From Spongilla lacustris (lineage: Eukaryota; Porifera; Demospongiae; Spongillida; Spongillidae), in NCBI GenBank assembly GCA_949361645.1, contig OX442429.1, positions 5,751,167-5,815,166 of the forward strand: DNA of 64,000 nt, given 5' to 3'. Below, one piece after another: positions 22,481 through 32,929 of this stretch. The position numbers and the translations under genes are program-made. Each line of letters opens with the position of its first letter. Positions within the stretch are counted from its first letter, which is position 1. The notes under the pieces were generated by a model. It was not told the origin of the DNA and did not search any database. It saw only the letters and a list, made by a program, of their open reading frames with translations.

Positions 22481-23380
22481 AGTGTTAGCTGATATTGTGC
22501 AAGCATGATGACCTAGTTATACAAGTGTAGCGGAAATTCCAGTAAGTATTTATTTTCATTTCACAAATGTGTATTCTGTGTATAAGTCTATAATTTAATG
22601 TTCTGATTTGAAAGTTTCGAATTAAAATGTTAAAAGACTATAAAGATATGATAATTTGAAGATCGGCGTCATAGCGATCACAGTTTTTCTGATTTTACCG
22701 CATTGGTCGCTATACATTCACTTTTTGGTACTTAACGATCCGTTTCTCCAGATAGGAAAAAGCTACAGAAAACATAAAAGCAGTTTTGTAAATCATAAAA
22801 TATGCTCTTTACACCGGTTCATGTAGTTACGCGTGAACGTAAGTTTGAATTTTTTTTTGTCAAGTACCTACTATAGATTGATGACGCTAAACATCGAACT
22901 TAACGTAATCGTTTCGCCGTACATGACGTCATTATAGGCTGCGCGTTAGAATATGAGTTTGCTCAGTATAACGGATAAACGTACGTCATACAGGCGTTTA
23001 TATTCATGCGAAACGATGATAGTGAAAAACCTATCAATACTAGCGCGTTGCCAATCCCGTTATGCTTGTGTAGATACATAGTCGCCCTAGGTCTCACTGA
23101 CTTGTCGAGAAGGGGCTTTAAAAAAAACCCTATAGGCCTACTTAGCACCATAGATTAATAACCTTACGGAACGTTCCGTAAGGTTATTAATCTATGTTAA
23201 CGTTCCGTAAGGTTATTAATCTATGTTCACGGCTGTTTCGAGCTGGACATTAGGTTGCTAATTAGAACACATTCGAACATTACGGTATTTTGGTATTTGG
23301 GATCCTAGAGAAGCTAATTATTTTGTGGTTTACGTTCAGAGGCGCTGCTTGCCACTACCAATTCAATATACACAACCATT
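22481..23380. other. Non-coding; short palindrome
   Basis: At 23153-23222 an imperfect palindrome contains ATTAATAACCTTACGGAACG, its inverse, and a second direct copy of the inverse half. No coding sequence is seen. Confidence 0.6.
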
Positions 23381-23413
23381 TAGCCTCGTCCCCAGGCCCT
23401 GTTTTATTAAAGT

Positions 23414-23455
<42 letters not shown>

Positions 23456-23825
23456 AACAGGGCCTGGTAGACACTGCCAGGGTCGAAGCGCGCATGCGCT
23501 AGTTTGTCCCAGAATACCTGGGGTAACCGTAATTTCCTTTTGGAAACCATTCCGTATACTCGTCTGATTTCGCGATGGCGTATTCTGTTGAGTTCCGAGA
23601 AGCGGTGGCTTATTCTTTATCGTGTCTTAACTAACGAAATCAGGCGAGCAGCATACGCCATCGCGAAATCAGACGAGTATACGGAATAGTTTCCAAAAGG
23701 AAATTACGGTTACCCCAGGTATTCTGGGACAAACTAGCGCATGCGCGCTTCGACCCTGGCAGTGTCTACCAGGCCCAGTTTTTCCCCCCGTAACTTTAAT
23801 AAAACAGGGCCTGGGGACGAGGCTA
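23381..23825. mobile_element. 445-bp fold-back MITE with 9-bp target duplication (MULE-like)
   Basis: The element begins TAGCCTCGTCCCCAGGCCCT and ends with the inverse, AGGGCCTGGGGACGAGGCTA. The arms extend about 200 bases each around a loop of about 60. The left arm has acquired a run of about 36 G (23418-23453), which in the right arm is only about six C. It is flanked by ACAACCATT at 23372-23380 and again at 23826-23834. A 9-bp duplication with long TIRs fits Mutator-like elements. No protein is encoded. Confidence 0.88.
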
Positions 23826-25193
23826 ACAACCATTATGCTTTTGAGCTATTCCACAACCAATTTCGTACTTAGAAAGAATGATACGCACAGTTTAAGTACG
23901 CTCTTCTTTGGCCCATAATTGCCGCGCATGTGACTACTGAAGGCACGCCTTTTATTGTCTTCATGAAGTGCTCAGGCGGCAACCGATTTTTCTCGAAACC
24001 CGCCCGGCAGATGGTTTTAAAAACTTCTCCTACTCAAAGAGCGATCATTGTACTTCACCTTTGCGTTTAGTGCATGCTGGGGCTTATTTTCTGGTGAGAG
24101 AACGACACGGTTACTCGGGACCATGCAACTAATGAATAATGCACGTCGCTACACCCATCTGTATAAATTTGACATACGACGAAAATGGTAAACACGCAAT
24201 GGACGTCATGTCCAGAAGTTCTGTCAGGGAGTATTTGGTCATAACTGAACTATATAAGGGTGGAAAACGAGAGCTTCAAACAAAATATACGTACCCGTGC
24301 TGCCTTTTCAATGTAGCTCTTATTTGACATGCAGACATACGCAATGACACTGTTTGATATCCCTCCAGAGCATGCAAGTACAAGAAGCAGCAGTAAAGAA
24401 ATTGTATACAGGACGAGGTGTATCACCGTGTATGGTAAAGCCATAGAACAGGCTCATGCACCTACTCGAACACCATGGGTGGACATGTGCAATCATGAAT
24501 GCATGCAGGCTTTGGGCTGATGGGGGAACGAAGCACACAACCATTCAAGCAGTCGTACAGGACATATGAGTATGGCCAACTGCCCAAGGACACTTTTAAA
24601 TTTATTAGGCGTAGCCCGAATATACGCAAAGGTCGGGCTAGTACGCCTGAGTGTGAGTGTGTTTCCAAACTGGAGTCTTTGAGGCCAGAAAAGCTAAGTC
24701 GAAATGCAAAGAATAGTGTGTGATTTTTGTTTTCCAAGCATACTGGTAGGGCCTATGTGTGTTTCGCACACTGATATACGATATGAGAGGACCATTTCGC
24801 TACGTAAAAAAATCTGCCCTTTTCAAAGCGTTGGCACGGCGCGCAGAAAATAAGCCCCATTACACCCTAAACAGAACCAAATACAGCCGTCTCTTGAGTA
24901 CACGTTTCTAAAAGAGTTTTTTCATTTGGCCGGGCGGATTTCTCAAAAAAGCCTAATGACACGCTCGGCCCTCTCTTCGCGCGTATGTAAATACAACAAA
25001 GTTATATTGTTTTAGTCCTCGAAGGACGCCTGACTGATATATCGATTCAAAGTGAGCTTACGTTGTACGGATAAAGAAGGATAAGCCACATTCCAGTGCC
25101 ATGCGGTAACTAGGGTTCAGTTGCGTGTCTCCAAGAAGGGGTTGGGGACGAGACCTAATGTCCAACTTTTCAATGGAATGAAACAGCCGTGTG
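23826..25193. other. No gene seen
   Basis: Sequence between the fold-back element and the 3' end of the Rab-like gene. Small open frames on both strands lack conserved motifs. Confidence 0.4.
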
Positions 25194-25968
25194 TTAGCAC
25201 CAACACCGCGATGACGATGGCGCGGGCGGAGTACTATCAGAAGGCCCAGCATATGATGATGGATTGTCTAGTTCAATGACAGATTTTGTGTAAGTGTTAG
25301 AAGATATTATTTGTTCCTTTTTCTTCTCCATCTCCCCGTACATTTGTTCCATCAGGGAGTGTATCAGGGAGTTCAGCTTGCCCACACTAGACATTTCTTT
25401 GGCTGAAAGTTCCTCAAAAAGCATGCCGTTCGTCTGCGCAAACGTACTCCCCTTTAGATTCGCCACCTTCCTCTTTATCTCGTTGTCTGCCTTGTTGCCC
25501 ACAAGTGCCATACAAATGGACTGCGGCTGTTTGCAGTACGTTTCAATTTCTTTCATCCACAGCTCGAGGTGCTCAAAGCTCTCATCGTTGGTGATGTCAT
25601 ATACCATCACCACTCCATTGAGAAGCTCGTAGTATTTGGGGGTTAAAGACTGCAGCTTGTATCGCTCCATACCAGCAGTATCCCATATTTGCACCTGCAG
25701 TGATTGGACGAAGGGATTGAAAGCCACTCCCCCTCACTTTATCCCATGCAGATCACCAAAACCGCTCCCCCTCACTTATCCCAGGTCTCACCTTAACTAA
25801 AGCGCCCGACTTAGTCTGCAAGTTCTTGGTGTAGCAGTCGAAACCAACGGTGGCCCTCGGGTTGTCTTGCACCTGACCGGTCTGGTACAGCTGGGCCAGG
25901 GACGTCTTACCGACACCGCTATCGCCGAGGAGTATGACCTTGAACTGCGTCTCGTGGACAACCACCAT
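25194..25968 (-). CDS. Rab-like small GTPase, two coding exons
   Basis: Exon 1 of the coding part is 25792-25968 and exon 2 is 25194-25694, joined by a 97-bp phase-0 intron with GTGAGA donor and TGCAG acceptor. The product is 225 residues. It has P-loop GDSGVGKT (residues 15-22), switch I Thr in ATVGF (40), WDTAGMER (63-70), guanine motif NKAD and an LSAKE motif in place of ETSAK. It ends in CWC, a Cys-x-Cys signal for double geranylgeranylation typical of Rabs, so it should act on vesicle membranes. The residue at the catalytic Gln position of switch II is Met (M68), predicting weak intrinsic GTP hydrolysis. The start chosen is the first Met after an AG acceptor at about 25981, implying a 5' untranslated exon upstream. 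I cannot assign a Rab subfamily. Confidence 0.82.
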
Positions 25969-26769
25969 CCAGTCCTCCACCTGCAAAAGCATAGCGCTAT
26001 ATGGAAGTTCGCGGACCAACCGACCAGTGTTAGGTGCGTTGCATTATTCGCTCACTCCCATGCACCAGTCCACCTCAGCTCGTAGGAAACCGGAGCACTA
26101 ACCCACACACAAGCCAAAAGCAAAGCAGCTGCATGCGATACTGTCAATTAACACAGCTGTTAGACGTATACGGTATACCCCACTACGTATGTGGGTATAC
26201 ACGTAGTCGTATAGCGGTATTTATAGATAATGCAGACTCATGGGCTAGCTACCATGCATAATATAATCTCCGCCACTACCCTAGTGCATTGAGCCTTGCT
26301 TCGTCACCTCGCCATGAGTCTCTAGCTCACCTCTTTCAAATGCAGGGACCCAGAATCCTCTTGCACGGACATAACTTCGGTTCCGCCTAACCAACTGTTG
26401 TGACACGAAGTTTTTTTTTGCTGACAAAGCGCTGCATCAGGGGTCGAATCTAGGGGGGAAGAAGGGGGACTATACGTGTCAGTATTCACAACCGGGGGTG
26501 GGTACGGGAGGAGGCGTGGGTACGGGAGGAGGCGTGCTTCCTCCCGTAACAGCCCCCATTGAGCCGCTTTTTAAAATTTTGCGTTCATTTAGAATTAAAA
26601 TAAACGTTGATGGTTTATTAAATATCGATAACTAGCAAGCGGATAGATTAATGTAGAAGCCTGTATGGGATATGTTCTGTCCGGATGCAATACAATTATC
26701 CGGTTGATGAACCGGATTAATAATAATAATAAAAAGTATTGCGCATGCTCAGTCGTGAACACGCCGATC
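25969..26769. other. Upstream region of the Rab-like gene
   Basis: No coding sequence is recognised. A direct repeat GGGTACGGGAGGAGGCGTG occurs twice around 26499-26538. A 5' non-coding exon of the Rab-like gene probably lies here. Confidence 0.4.
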
Positions 26770-27785
26770 ATGGATAAGAGCGCCAGCTGCAAGATCTTTG
26801 AAGAGTATGTAGATTCCTTGTTTCCTATTGGAGGGAAGCGTTCCAGGAGTGCTGTGATGGCAGGACTTTGCCAAGGCGAATCGTAGATCACATGAAAGGA
26901 AAACAAGATCCAGATGCCTCATTTCTACATTTCGTCAAAAAGGGTGGCTTTGCTCAAATGGATATGCCATCTGAGGCATTCTGATGTACTAGTTGTCTCT
27001 TTGAAGGAAGAATAGCAGGTAAGATTTACGGCGTAGCATGAAGTCATATATTTTACCCCTCGCTGTTCAGAACTGATTTAAATGATCGCACTATGATGAA
27101 AGAGTTGCAACAGTGGACTGAAGAAATTTATAGCATATTGTAGCAGGTTCACTCTAAAGACTGTCTACATGCGGGCTGAAAAAAGACATTTGCCAAGGTT
27201 TGCACGTTTTAAATGTTCCTTTTAAGCGTACTTGCATGCAGGTGATTCTAATTGTCTAGGTTTAATCTTTGTACTCGCATGTTCCTAGAAGTGTGGTAGA
27301 GCATTTCATTAAGCTCTGAGAAACTTGCAGTCTTCGTGTGCCTCAAAAAACCAAACCTCCACTGCGGCCTATAGTTGCAAATGGATTCTTTTCACGTGTA
27401 CAGGTCAGTATCAATTATATTTATTATCCCGGCACTTTACAGATTGATCTGATTGACATGAGGCATTTGCCCCATGATGGCAATACGCGGATCTTGCATA
27501 TTGTTGAAGTTCATTTTATCATATCCACTACCACAGAAGACTGTGATAAACTGATGCTCTTGAGAAGTGGGTTTTCCCTATATTTGGTCTCCCCTCTATC
27601 CTGCATAGTGTCAATGCAATGGGAGAGAATTTGTGTGGTCATTTGATTGAGGACATTCTAGCCACTTGGCCAGGAGCTGTAGAGCTAGTGAGTGGTCGGC
27701 CGTGACATTCTCAATTGCAAGACCTGGTGGAACAAGCTGACTATACACTGGAACGAATGATGAGTTCCAGAATCGCAGAGTAAGC
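26770..27785 (+). pseudogene. Integrase-type (KRBA2-like) transposon protein, broken
   Basis: Separated pieces on the plus strand form an integrase-like order: DPDASFLHFVKKGGFAQ (about 26910), then RPIVANGFFSR followed by QIDLIDMRHLP (about 27365-27480), then ILHSVNAMGENLCGH (about 27600-27650) and ATWPGAVELVSGRP (about 27660-27710). The DLIDM piece holds the first catalytic Asp. In the HSxN piece a Val stands where the second Asp (HSDN) is expected. Frame changes and an in-frame stop after SGRP confirm decay. The arrangement resembles the integrase region of KRBA2-like domesticated elements; this is recognition by eye. Confidence 0.55.
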
Positions 27786-27875
27786 ATCTATTTCTCCTCA
27801 CATTGTCTGTAAGTTCTGCGGCCTTGCAAATGTATATAAGCATAGTAAATTCATCTAAATCTGTACATTTACAAG

Positions 27876-28170
27876 ATATAAAAATTTAATTGGTGATGTA
27901 GGATTTTGTAGACAGCAATTGAGTAAAAAGTAAGGAAACAAGGAATTAAAGATATTATGCATTAATTATTTTATAAATATTACATACCTACATTTAGCTG
28001 GCACAGAATTTCAGGCAGGTAGATTTGCTAAATAATGTAGGTACGTATTATTTATAAAATAATTAATGCATAATATCTGTAATTTCTTGTTTCCTTACTT
28101 TTTCCTCAATTGCTGTCTACAAAATCCTACATCACCAATTTTTTTTTAAATTAAATTTTTATATGCTAGA
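27876..28170. mobile_element. Palindromic MITE
   Basis: ATTGGTGATGTAGGATTTTG on the left recurs inverted as CAAAATCCTACATCACCAAT on the right, with arms of about 110 bases around a loop of about 50. The GTAGGATT and AAGGAAACAAGG blocks are shared with the elements at 33550 and 42988, suggesting one family. No clear target duplication was read. Confidence 0.78.
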
Positions 28171-29446
28171 GAATCATGGTTGTATCATGGCTGGTCATTT
28201 CTCTGGGCAAAGACTTTACAATGCTGTTAGTCGTCGTTGGTGGTGGGACACAATGTACTGTGATTCTCTTGAATTCAGTAAGAATTGTGCAGAATGTGCA
28301 GTTGTGTCAGGTTATCGAAGGATGAACCGACCACCCCTGCATCCTATCCTGGTACAACGACCATTCCAGATCCTGGGAGTTGATATAATGGAGCTACCAG
28401 TTACTGAAAAAGGAAACCGTTACATTATTGTGTTCCAGCACTTTCTAACACAGTGGCCCTTGGTGTTTCCCGCGCCTGACCAGAAGGCCATCAGGATTGC
28501 AAGACTCTTGGCTGAAGAAGTCCTACCCTTGTTTGGTTGCCCTGAGAGTCTCTTATCGGACCGGGGAACCAACTTGCTGGCTTTATTCATGCAAGATGTG
28601 TGTCAACTTTTAGGCACACTAAACTCAACACCACTGCTTATCACCCTCAGTGCGATGGCATGGTGGAACGCATGAACTGGACGCTCAAGACAATGTTATG
28701 GAAGCACGTTGCGAAATTTGGTAGCCAGTGGGATCTGTATTTACCTGGCATTTTATGGGCATATAGGAATACACCACATGAGTCTACGAAGGAAAACCAT
28801 CTTTCCTCCTTTACAGTGTTGACTGTAGATCCCCCACTGAAGCAGCGCTACTACCAACTGAGCAACTCGAACAACTAAGATAAGTGATTATCGGGAAGAG
28901 CTCATCCTGTCCCTTTCGTCAGCACGAGAGCTTGCGGTTAGTAATATCAACACACGGTACAAACGGCAGTATGACAAGTAATCAAGACCTCTAGCTTTAA
29001 AGTTAGGTCATTGGGTCTTAGTGAGGTTTCCTCAAGATGAAACCGGCAAACAGAGGAAGCTGTCACGACCGTGGCATGGGCCATACAGATCGAGTCACTC
29101 AAATCAATGACCCTGACATCACCGTCATGAAGGTGTTCTTTCCTGATGACGGTCTGATCCAAGTACACCGAACTAGAGTGTGTCCATGTCCAGAGCAGTT
29201 ACCTGCCAGATTCTACTGGTATGGTGGCAATCGAAAGAGTGCTGGTAAAGTACCCAGATGGGTGGAGAGGCTGTTATCTCAGGGTGATGTCATGCAGTTT
29301 CCTCGAACTAGCTGATTCAGCTGACAACCCTGATGCGGTAAATGAAGATAACACTAACCTTAGTGCATGAGGCCACCCCATCTGATGCCCCAGATGAATC
29401 ACACGTTTTGGATTCAAGTGGTGCAGCAGTTTCAACCCCGCCTAGT

Positions 29447-29492
29447 CAGTGGCGGCCTGGCTACTTTATGGCAGGGGGGGCACACATGAGAA

Positions 29493-29525
<33 letters not shown>

Positions 29526-30053
29526 TGTCTCGTACCCACAAACCAGAGGCGTTGTTAATGAATAGCTGTCCGCCTTCGGCCGATTCAACGAGCGGGGGGG
29601 GGGGGGGGTGCTGTCTGCCTTCGGCCGATTCAACGAGCGGGGGGATGGGGGGGGGGGGGGGGTGCTGTCTGCCTTCGGCCGATTCAACGAGCGGGGGGGG
29701 TGTGTGCTGTCTGCCTTCGGCCGATTCAACGAGCGGGGGGGGTGCTGTCCGCCTTCGGCCGATTCAACGAGCGGGGGGGGGGGGTGCTGTCCGCCTTCGG
29801 CCGATTCAACGAGCGGGGGGGGGGGGGGAGGTGACAGTGATTGACCGTGCACATGCACATGCGCAATACAGGCGAGTTAATTTGTTAATTTAATCAAGAT
29901 TTATAACGATTACATCGGACGATTGATCGAGCGCTAGCGCTTGATAATACATTGACCTGACGCCTGGCGCCCTTCGGTGCCCGTGGCGCCCCACGTCATA
30001 AAGCGGCAGGTGGGTTGGTGCCCCCCCTGGCCCCCCCGGCCAGGCCGCCACTG
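29447..30053. mobile_element. hAT-type MITE with 8-bp target duplication, inserted in the gypsy ORF
   Basis: Terminal repeats CAGTGGCGGCCTGGC (left) and GCCAGGCCGCCACTG (right) are perfect over 15 bases and recognisable further in. Each end is flanked by CGCCTAGT (29439-29446 and 30054-30061), an 8-bp duplication as expected for hAT transposition. The interior holds six tandem units built on GCCTTCGGCCGATTCAACGA plus a variable G run. It encodes no transposase. Confidence 0.92.
29568..29831. repeat. Minisatellite of six units with variable poly-G
   Basis: Six copies of TGCCTTCGGCCGATTCAACG plus AGC are each followed by 7 to 17 G (one run interrupted). Unit length varies only through the G run, so slippage in the homopolymer drives the variation. 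It lies wholly inside the hAT-type element. Confidence 0.92.
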
Positions 30054-30196
30054 CGCCTAGTGAAGAGCCTACTACTATTCACACAGCCCCAACACGATAT
30101 TCCCTGAGGGACCGATCAAGGATCAAGCTCCCTCAAAGGCTGAGACAGTTGACTGGAAGGATTCGGGACGAATCTTCTGTCCTGAAAAGGGGAGAG

Positions 30197-30659
30197 TGAT
30201 GTAACATTTCTATAAACTCTGATATAGCATGTATGTGCGCGTGCATGCGTATGAGATGGAGATTAGATTGTTGATTCTTCTGCGTGAGTGTTGCGTTGCG
30301 CTCCTCGGGCGACTACAGTATTGGTGTACATGTACGTGGTTTCAACCACAGCGTTACACAACACTGATAGATATTAGAGTAATATTACTCTAATATCTTT
30401 GCTAGCCGGCAGTGCCTGAAAAGGAACGGACTGCTAAAAGACAACGTACGATATTGACAGATTCCAGAACGTGCTCGCTCGCGCGATGCGTGCATGATAT
30501 AATCCTTAATGAGTGAGTACACCTGATCAAACCTGGTTTCCAGGTTTGATCAGGTATACTCACTCATTAAGGATTATATCATGCATGCACACAACCAATC
30601 CACATGCCAATTGTTGCAAGCTAGATGTTTGAATAAAGTATTATAATAGTTATAACAAT
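30197..30659. other. Probable start of a gypsy LTR; small palindromes
   Basis: TGTAACATTTC at 30199 follows the purine-rich end of the gypsy remnant and could open its 3' LTR, but the LTR's end cannot be placed. A short palindrome lies at about 30370-30397. Confidence 0.4.
30487..30588. repeat. Palindrome with about 47-bp arms
   Basis: ATAATCCTTAATGAGTGAGT and its inverse ACTCACTCATTAAGGATTAT form nearly perfect arms around the centre CCTGGTTTCCAGG. It is long enough to extrude a cruciform. It may be a minimal fold-back element; no flanking duplication was identified. Confidence 0.85.
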
Positions 30660-30960
30660 GGCCAGCAAATTTTACATTTGTGGGCAGTTAATGCCAGTTA
30701 TTATGAATGTTTCAATCTTCCAAGACCTGCACTGCCTATATGTACATATGCTTTTATAGACACTTGGCAATTTGTTTATCCCTTGTTTCCAATACTTTTT
30801 GGTGGTTGTAGATGCTTCTCCCAAGCGATTGAAATTCACATAGTCAAGTCATGTCACAAAGGTTGGAATATAAATGGTTAATAAATCCACAAATGAACAC
30901 CAACGGTTTTCATAGTGTGCTGGTATTGTTTTTATTTTTTTTATTTTTTACAGGATACTG
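30660..30960. repeat. Dispersed repeat related to 7650-8150
   Basis: It shares TTATTATGAATGTTTCAATC, TTGGTGGTTGTAGATGCTTC and CATAGTCAAGTCATGTC with the copy at 7650-8150, in the same order and orientation. Confidence 0.65.
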
Positions 30961-31059
30961 AGCTACACTAAACTAATATCTACTTCACTTTGCTTCTTCC
31001 CAGCAAAGCCCTAGCATTCTGGTGCATCAGGGTAATGCCCAGGTGTGGCAGTATATATT

Positions 31060-31386
31060 GAGGCTAACACCTCAGGCTTGAGAAACGACTTGTTCTGACA
31101 GCTAGTTTCTTGGCAACACTTGAGAGACCTTCTTGTGCCTCATTTCCCCAACCAAAAAATACCTCGGGCTCCACGACCAATGGGACACATACCCACCCTC
31201 TCACTGTACAGGGAATGTTTGTCCTGCTCTCCCAGCTCAGCAGTTTAACCTGAGGTCCCAATAAACAATTCGAATTTAGTGGATCGATGACCTTCAGGTC
31301 AAATGCTGCTGAACGTGAGAGACCAGTTAGGCGTGATCTGTTCTTTGTTGAGGTGAGCCGACAACCTCTTTCAAGTTCAGGAGCAA
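31060..31386 (-). mobile_element. RLE retrotransposon C-terminal fragment beside the assembly gap
   Basis: The minus-strand piece includes SAAFDLKVIDPLNSN and GWVCVPLVVEPEVFFGWGNE, the same C-terminal pattern as the left-edge copies (AAFDLSV...; GWACIPLVVEMYGCWG). It is cut by the N gap. It shows the family is dispersed beyond the left cluster. Confidence 0.6.
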
Positions 31387-31586
31387 NNNNNNNNNNNNNN
31401 NNNNNNNNNNNNNNNNNNNNNNNNNNNNNNNNNNNNNNNNNNNNNNNNNNNNNNNNNNNNNNNNNNNNNNNNNNNNNNNNNNNNNNNNNNNNNNNNNNNN
31501 NNNNNNNNNNNNNNNNNNNNNNNNNNNNNNNNNNNNNNNNNNNNNNNNNNNNNNNNNNNNNNNNNNNNNNNNNNNNNNNNNNNNNN
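31387..31586. other. Assembly gap of 200 N
   Basis: The gap is exactly 200 undefined bases, probably a placeholder length rather than a measured gap. It interrupts an RLE retrotransposon fragment, as expected where repeats defeat assembly. Confidence 0.98.
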
Positions 31587-32450
31587 GTCACTTCTAATCA
31601 AAGTGCACTATTTACAAAGTGTGAAGTAGCCTGGATGGAAGGATGTATGAGTGGGTAGGTGGATGGATGGATGGACAAATGGGGGGATGGGTGGGTGGGT
31701 GGGTGAGTGGTGGATGGTGGGTTAGACCACGGCAGGCCTACTGAATAGTATTACAATGACGTATCTTATTGGGACACAAATAAAATAAATACATCCATGT
31801 GCACTGCACTTGTGCAATCTGGTTCATTTCCTTTAGGTATTGTATTTAGTGCTGGTTGTGTGGGACAGTGATAATGAGTGATTCTCAAGCACATCCATTT
31901 GGTAAACATTGTAAAAAAATCCCTTAGGCACATTACTGGTACATGTTTTATCATCTTCTGAATGAATTAACACACAGCCAACACATGAATGCTGAGGGGC
32001 TTGAAAACAGTATGTTCACCAACAGATAATATGCATACAAAAATGTGTGCAGCATTATAAACATACAGTTGATTTAGGCTGTAAAGCATTGTGCCAGCAC
32101 ACAAAAAAATAGCACACCAGGAGAGGAGAGGAGAGGAGAGGGAACATAATACACATCAAAGTGTTACTAGATAAGACACAGACATGTAGACTTAATTAAT
32201 TAATATGCATGACCTCTTTTCTTTATTTATTAAGCACCAGTGTATTGAGGTAAAGAATTCTAGTTACTTGTAAGTTTAATATGTACAGATTAATGTGTAC
32301 TTTGCAAACACATTTAACATGATTGCATGATTTGTAATGTGATAGACAGCAAGTGTTCTGAATAGACCCTTAAACCCTTTGTGGAGGGTGAATACTAATT
32401 CCTTAACTGAACTTCCTGTCATAGTACAGCACCCGTAGGATATGGGGTGA
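31587..32450. other. Non-coding; GGAT/GGGT and GAGAG repeats
   Basis: A degenerate (GGAT)n/(GGGT)n run lies at about 31655-31715 and GGAGA repeats at about 32120-32142. No gene is seen. Confidence 0.6.
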
Positions 32451-32455
32451 AGGGA

Positions 32456-32795
32456 TGTTTAAGAAACAATATTTAAAGCTAGTGTGTATTCCTATATGTA
32501 CGTATTTGTTGGAGTGGAAATAAAGAGATTGTCAGTTGCGTAGAATTGTATTACATTGGTAGCAGAGAATGGTTGATTGTCACATAAGTGTTCCTGGTCG
32601 TTTTACTGGAGGAGACTTCAGTGAGTGGATTCAGCGTTTTGAGATTTGCTCAGCGGCAAACGAATGGGATGAACATGCAAAGGGATGTTTAAGAAACACT
32701 ACATGTATTAAAAGCTAGTGTGTATTCCTATATGTATGCATGTATATGTTAGAGTGGAAATAAAGAGATTGTCAGTTGCGTAGAATCGTATTACA
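32456..32795 (+). mobile_element. Miniature LTR retrotransposon relic: LTR, tRNA-Met primer site, gag stub, LTR
   Basis: Two direct repeats of about 100 and 110 bases (32456-32555 and 32686-32795) both begin TGTTTAAGAAACA and end GTATTACA, so they have TG...CA ends like LTRs. One base after the first lies TGGTAGCAGAG, which would pair with the 3' end of initiator tRNA-Met. An ATG at 32569 opens a 37-codon stub (VPGRFTGGDFSEWIQRFEIC) of Ty3/gypsy gag character that runs directly into the second repeat. AGGGA precedes both repeats, and no matching duplication follows the second. Confidence 0.8.
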
Positions 32796-32929
32796 GATTG
32801 AAATGTACATGTTCGTTCGGAAAGCAATGCTTTCTAAAAGAAGAACAAAACCATCTGCTCAAAAATGAATAATTCTTTTCACATAAATCATTATTCATAG
32901 TAACAGGTTAGGTGAAATACATTTCTCAC

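Larger units (their letters stand above)
28163..30196 (+). mobile_element. Ty3/gypsy-type retrotransposon remnant (integrase to 3' end)
   Basis: The plus strand encodes an integrase zinc region (H...H then CAEC) followed by a core with VDIMELP, SDRGTN and GMVERMN, supplying the Asp, Asp and Glu of the DDE triad. A one-base frame change near 28615 separates the second Asp from the Glu. A further stop at 28981 precedes a C-terminal stretch with LKLGHWVLVRFP. The C-terminal tail is split by the 607-bp element at 29447-30053 and resumes at 30054-30196, where GAAAAGGGGAGAGTGA precedes TGTAAC, a probable polypurine tract and LTR start. No reverse transcriptase or left LTR is in the window, so it is a 3' remnant. 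Confidence 0.72.

Noticed and set aside
29342..29893. Gly/Pro-rich ORFs on both strands
   Set aside because: They are translations of poly-G/C and the six-unit minisatellite inside the hAT-type element.
31064..31658. Open frames across the N gap
   Set aside because: Translation through undefined bases is artificial; only 31060-31386 has supportable sequence.
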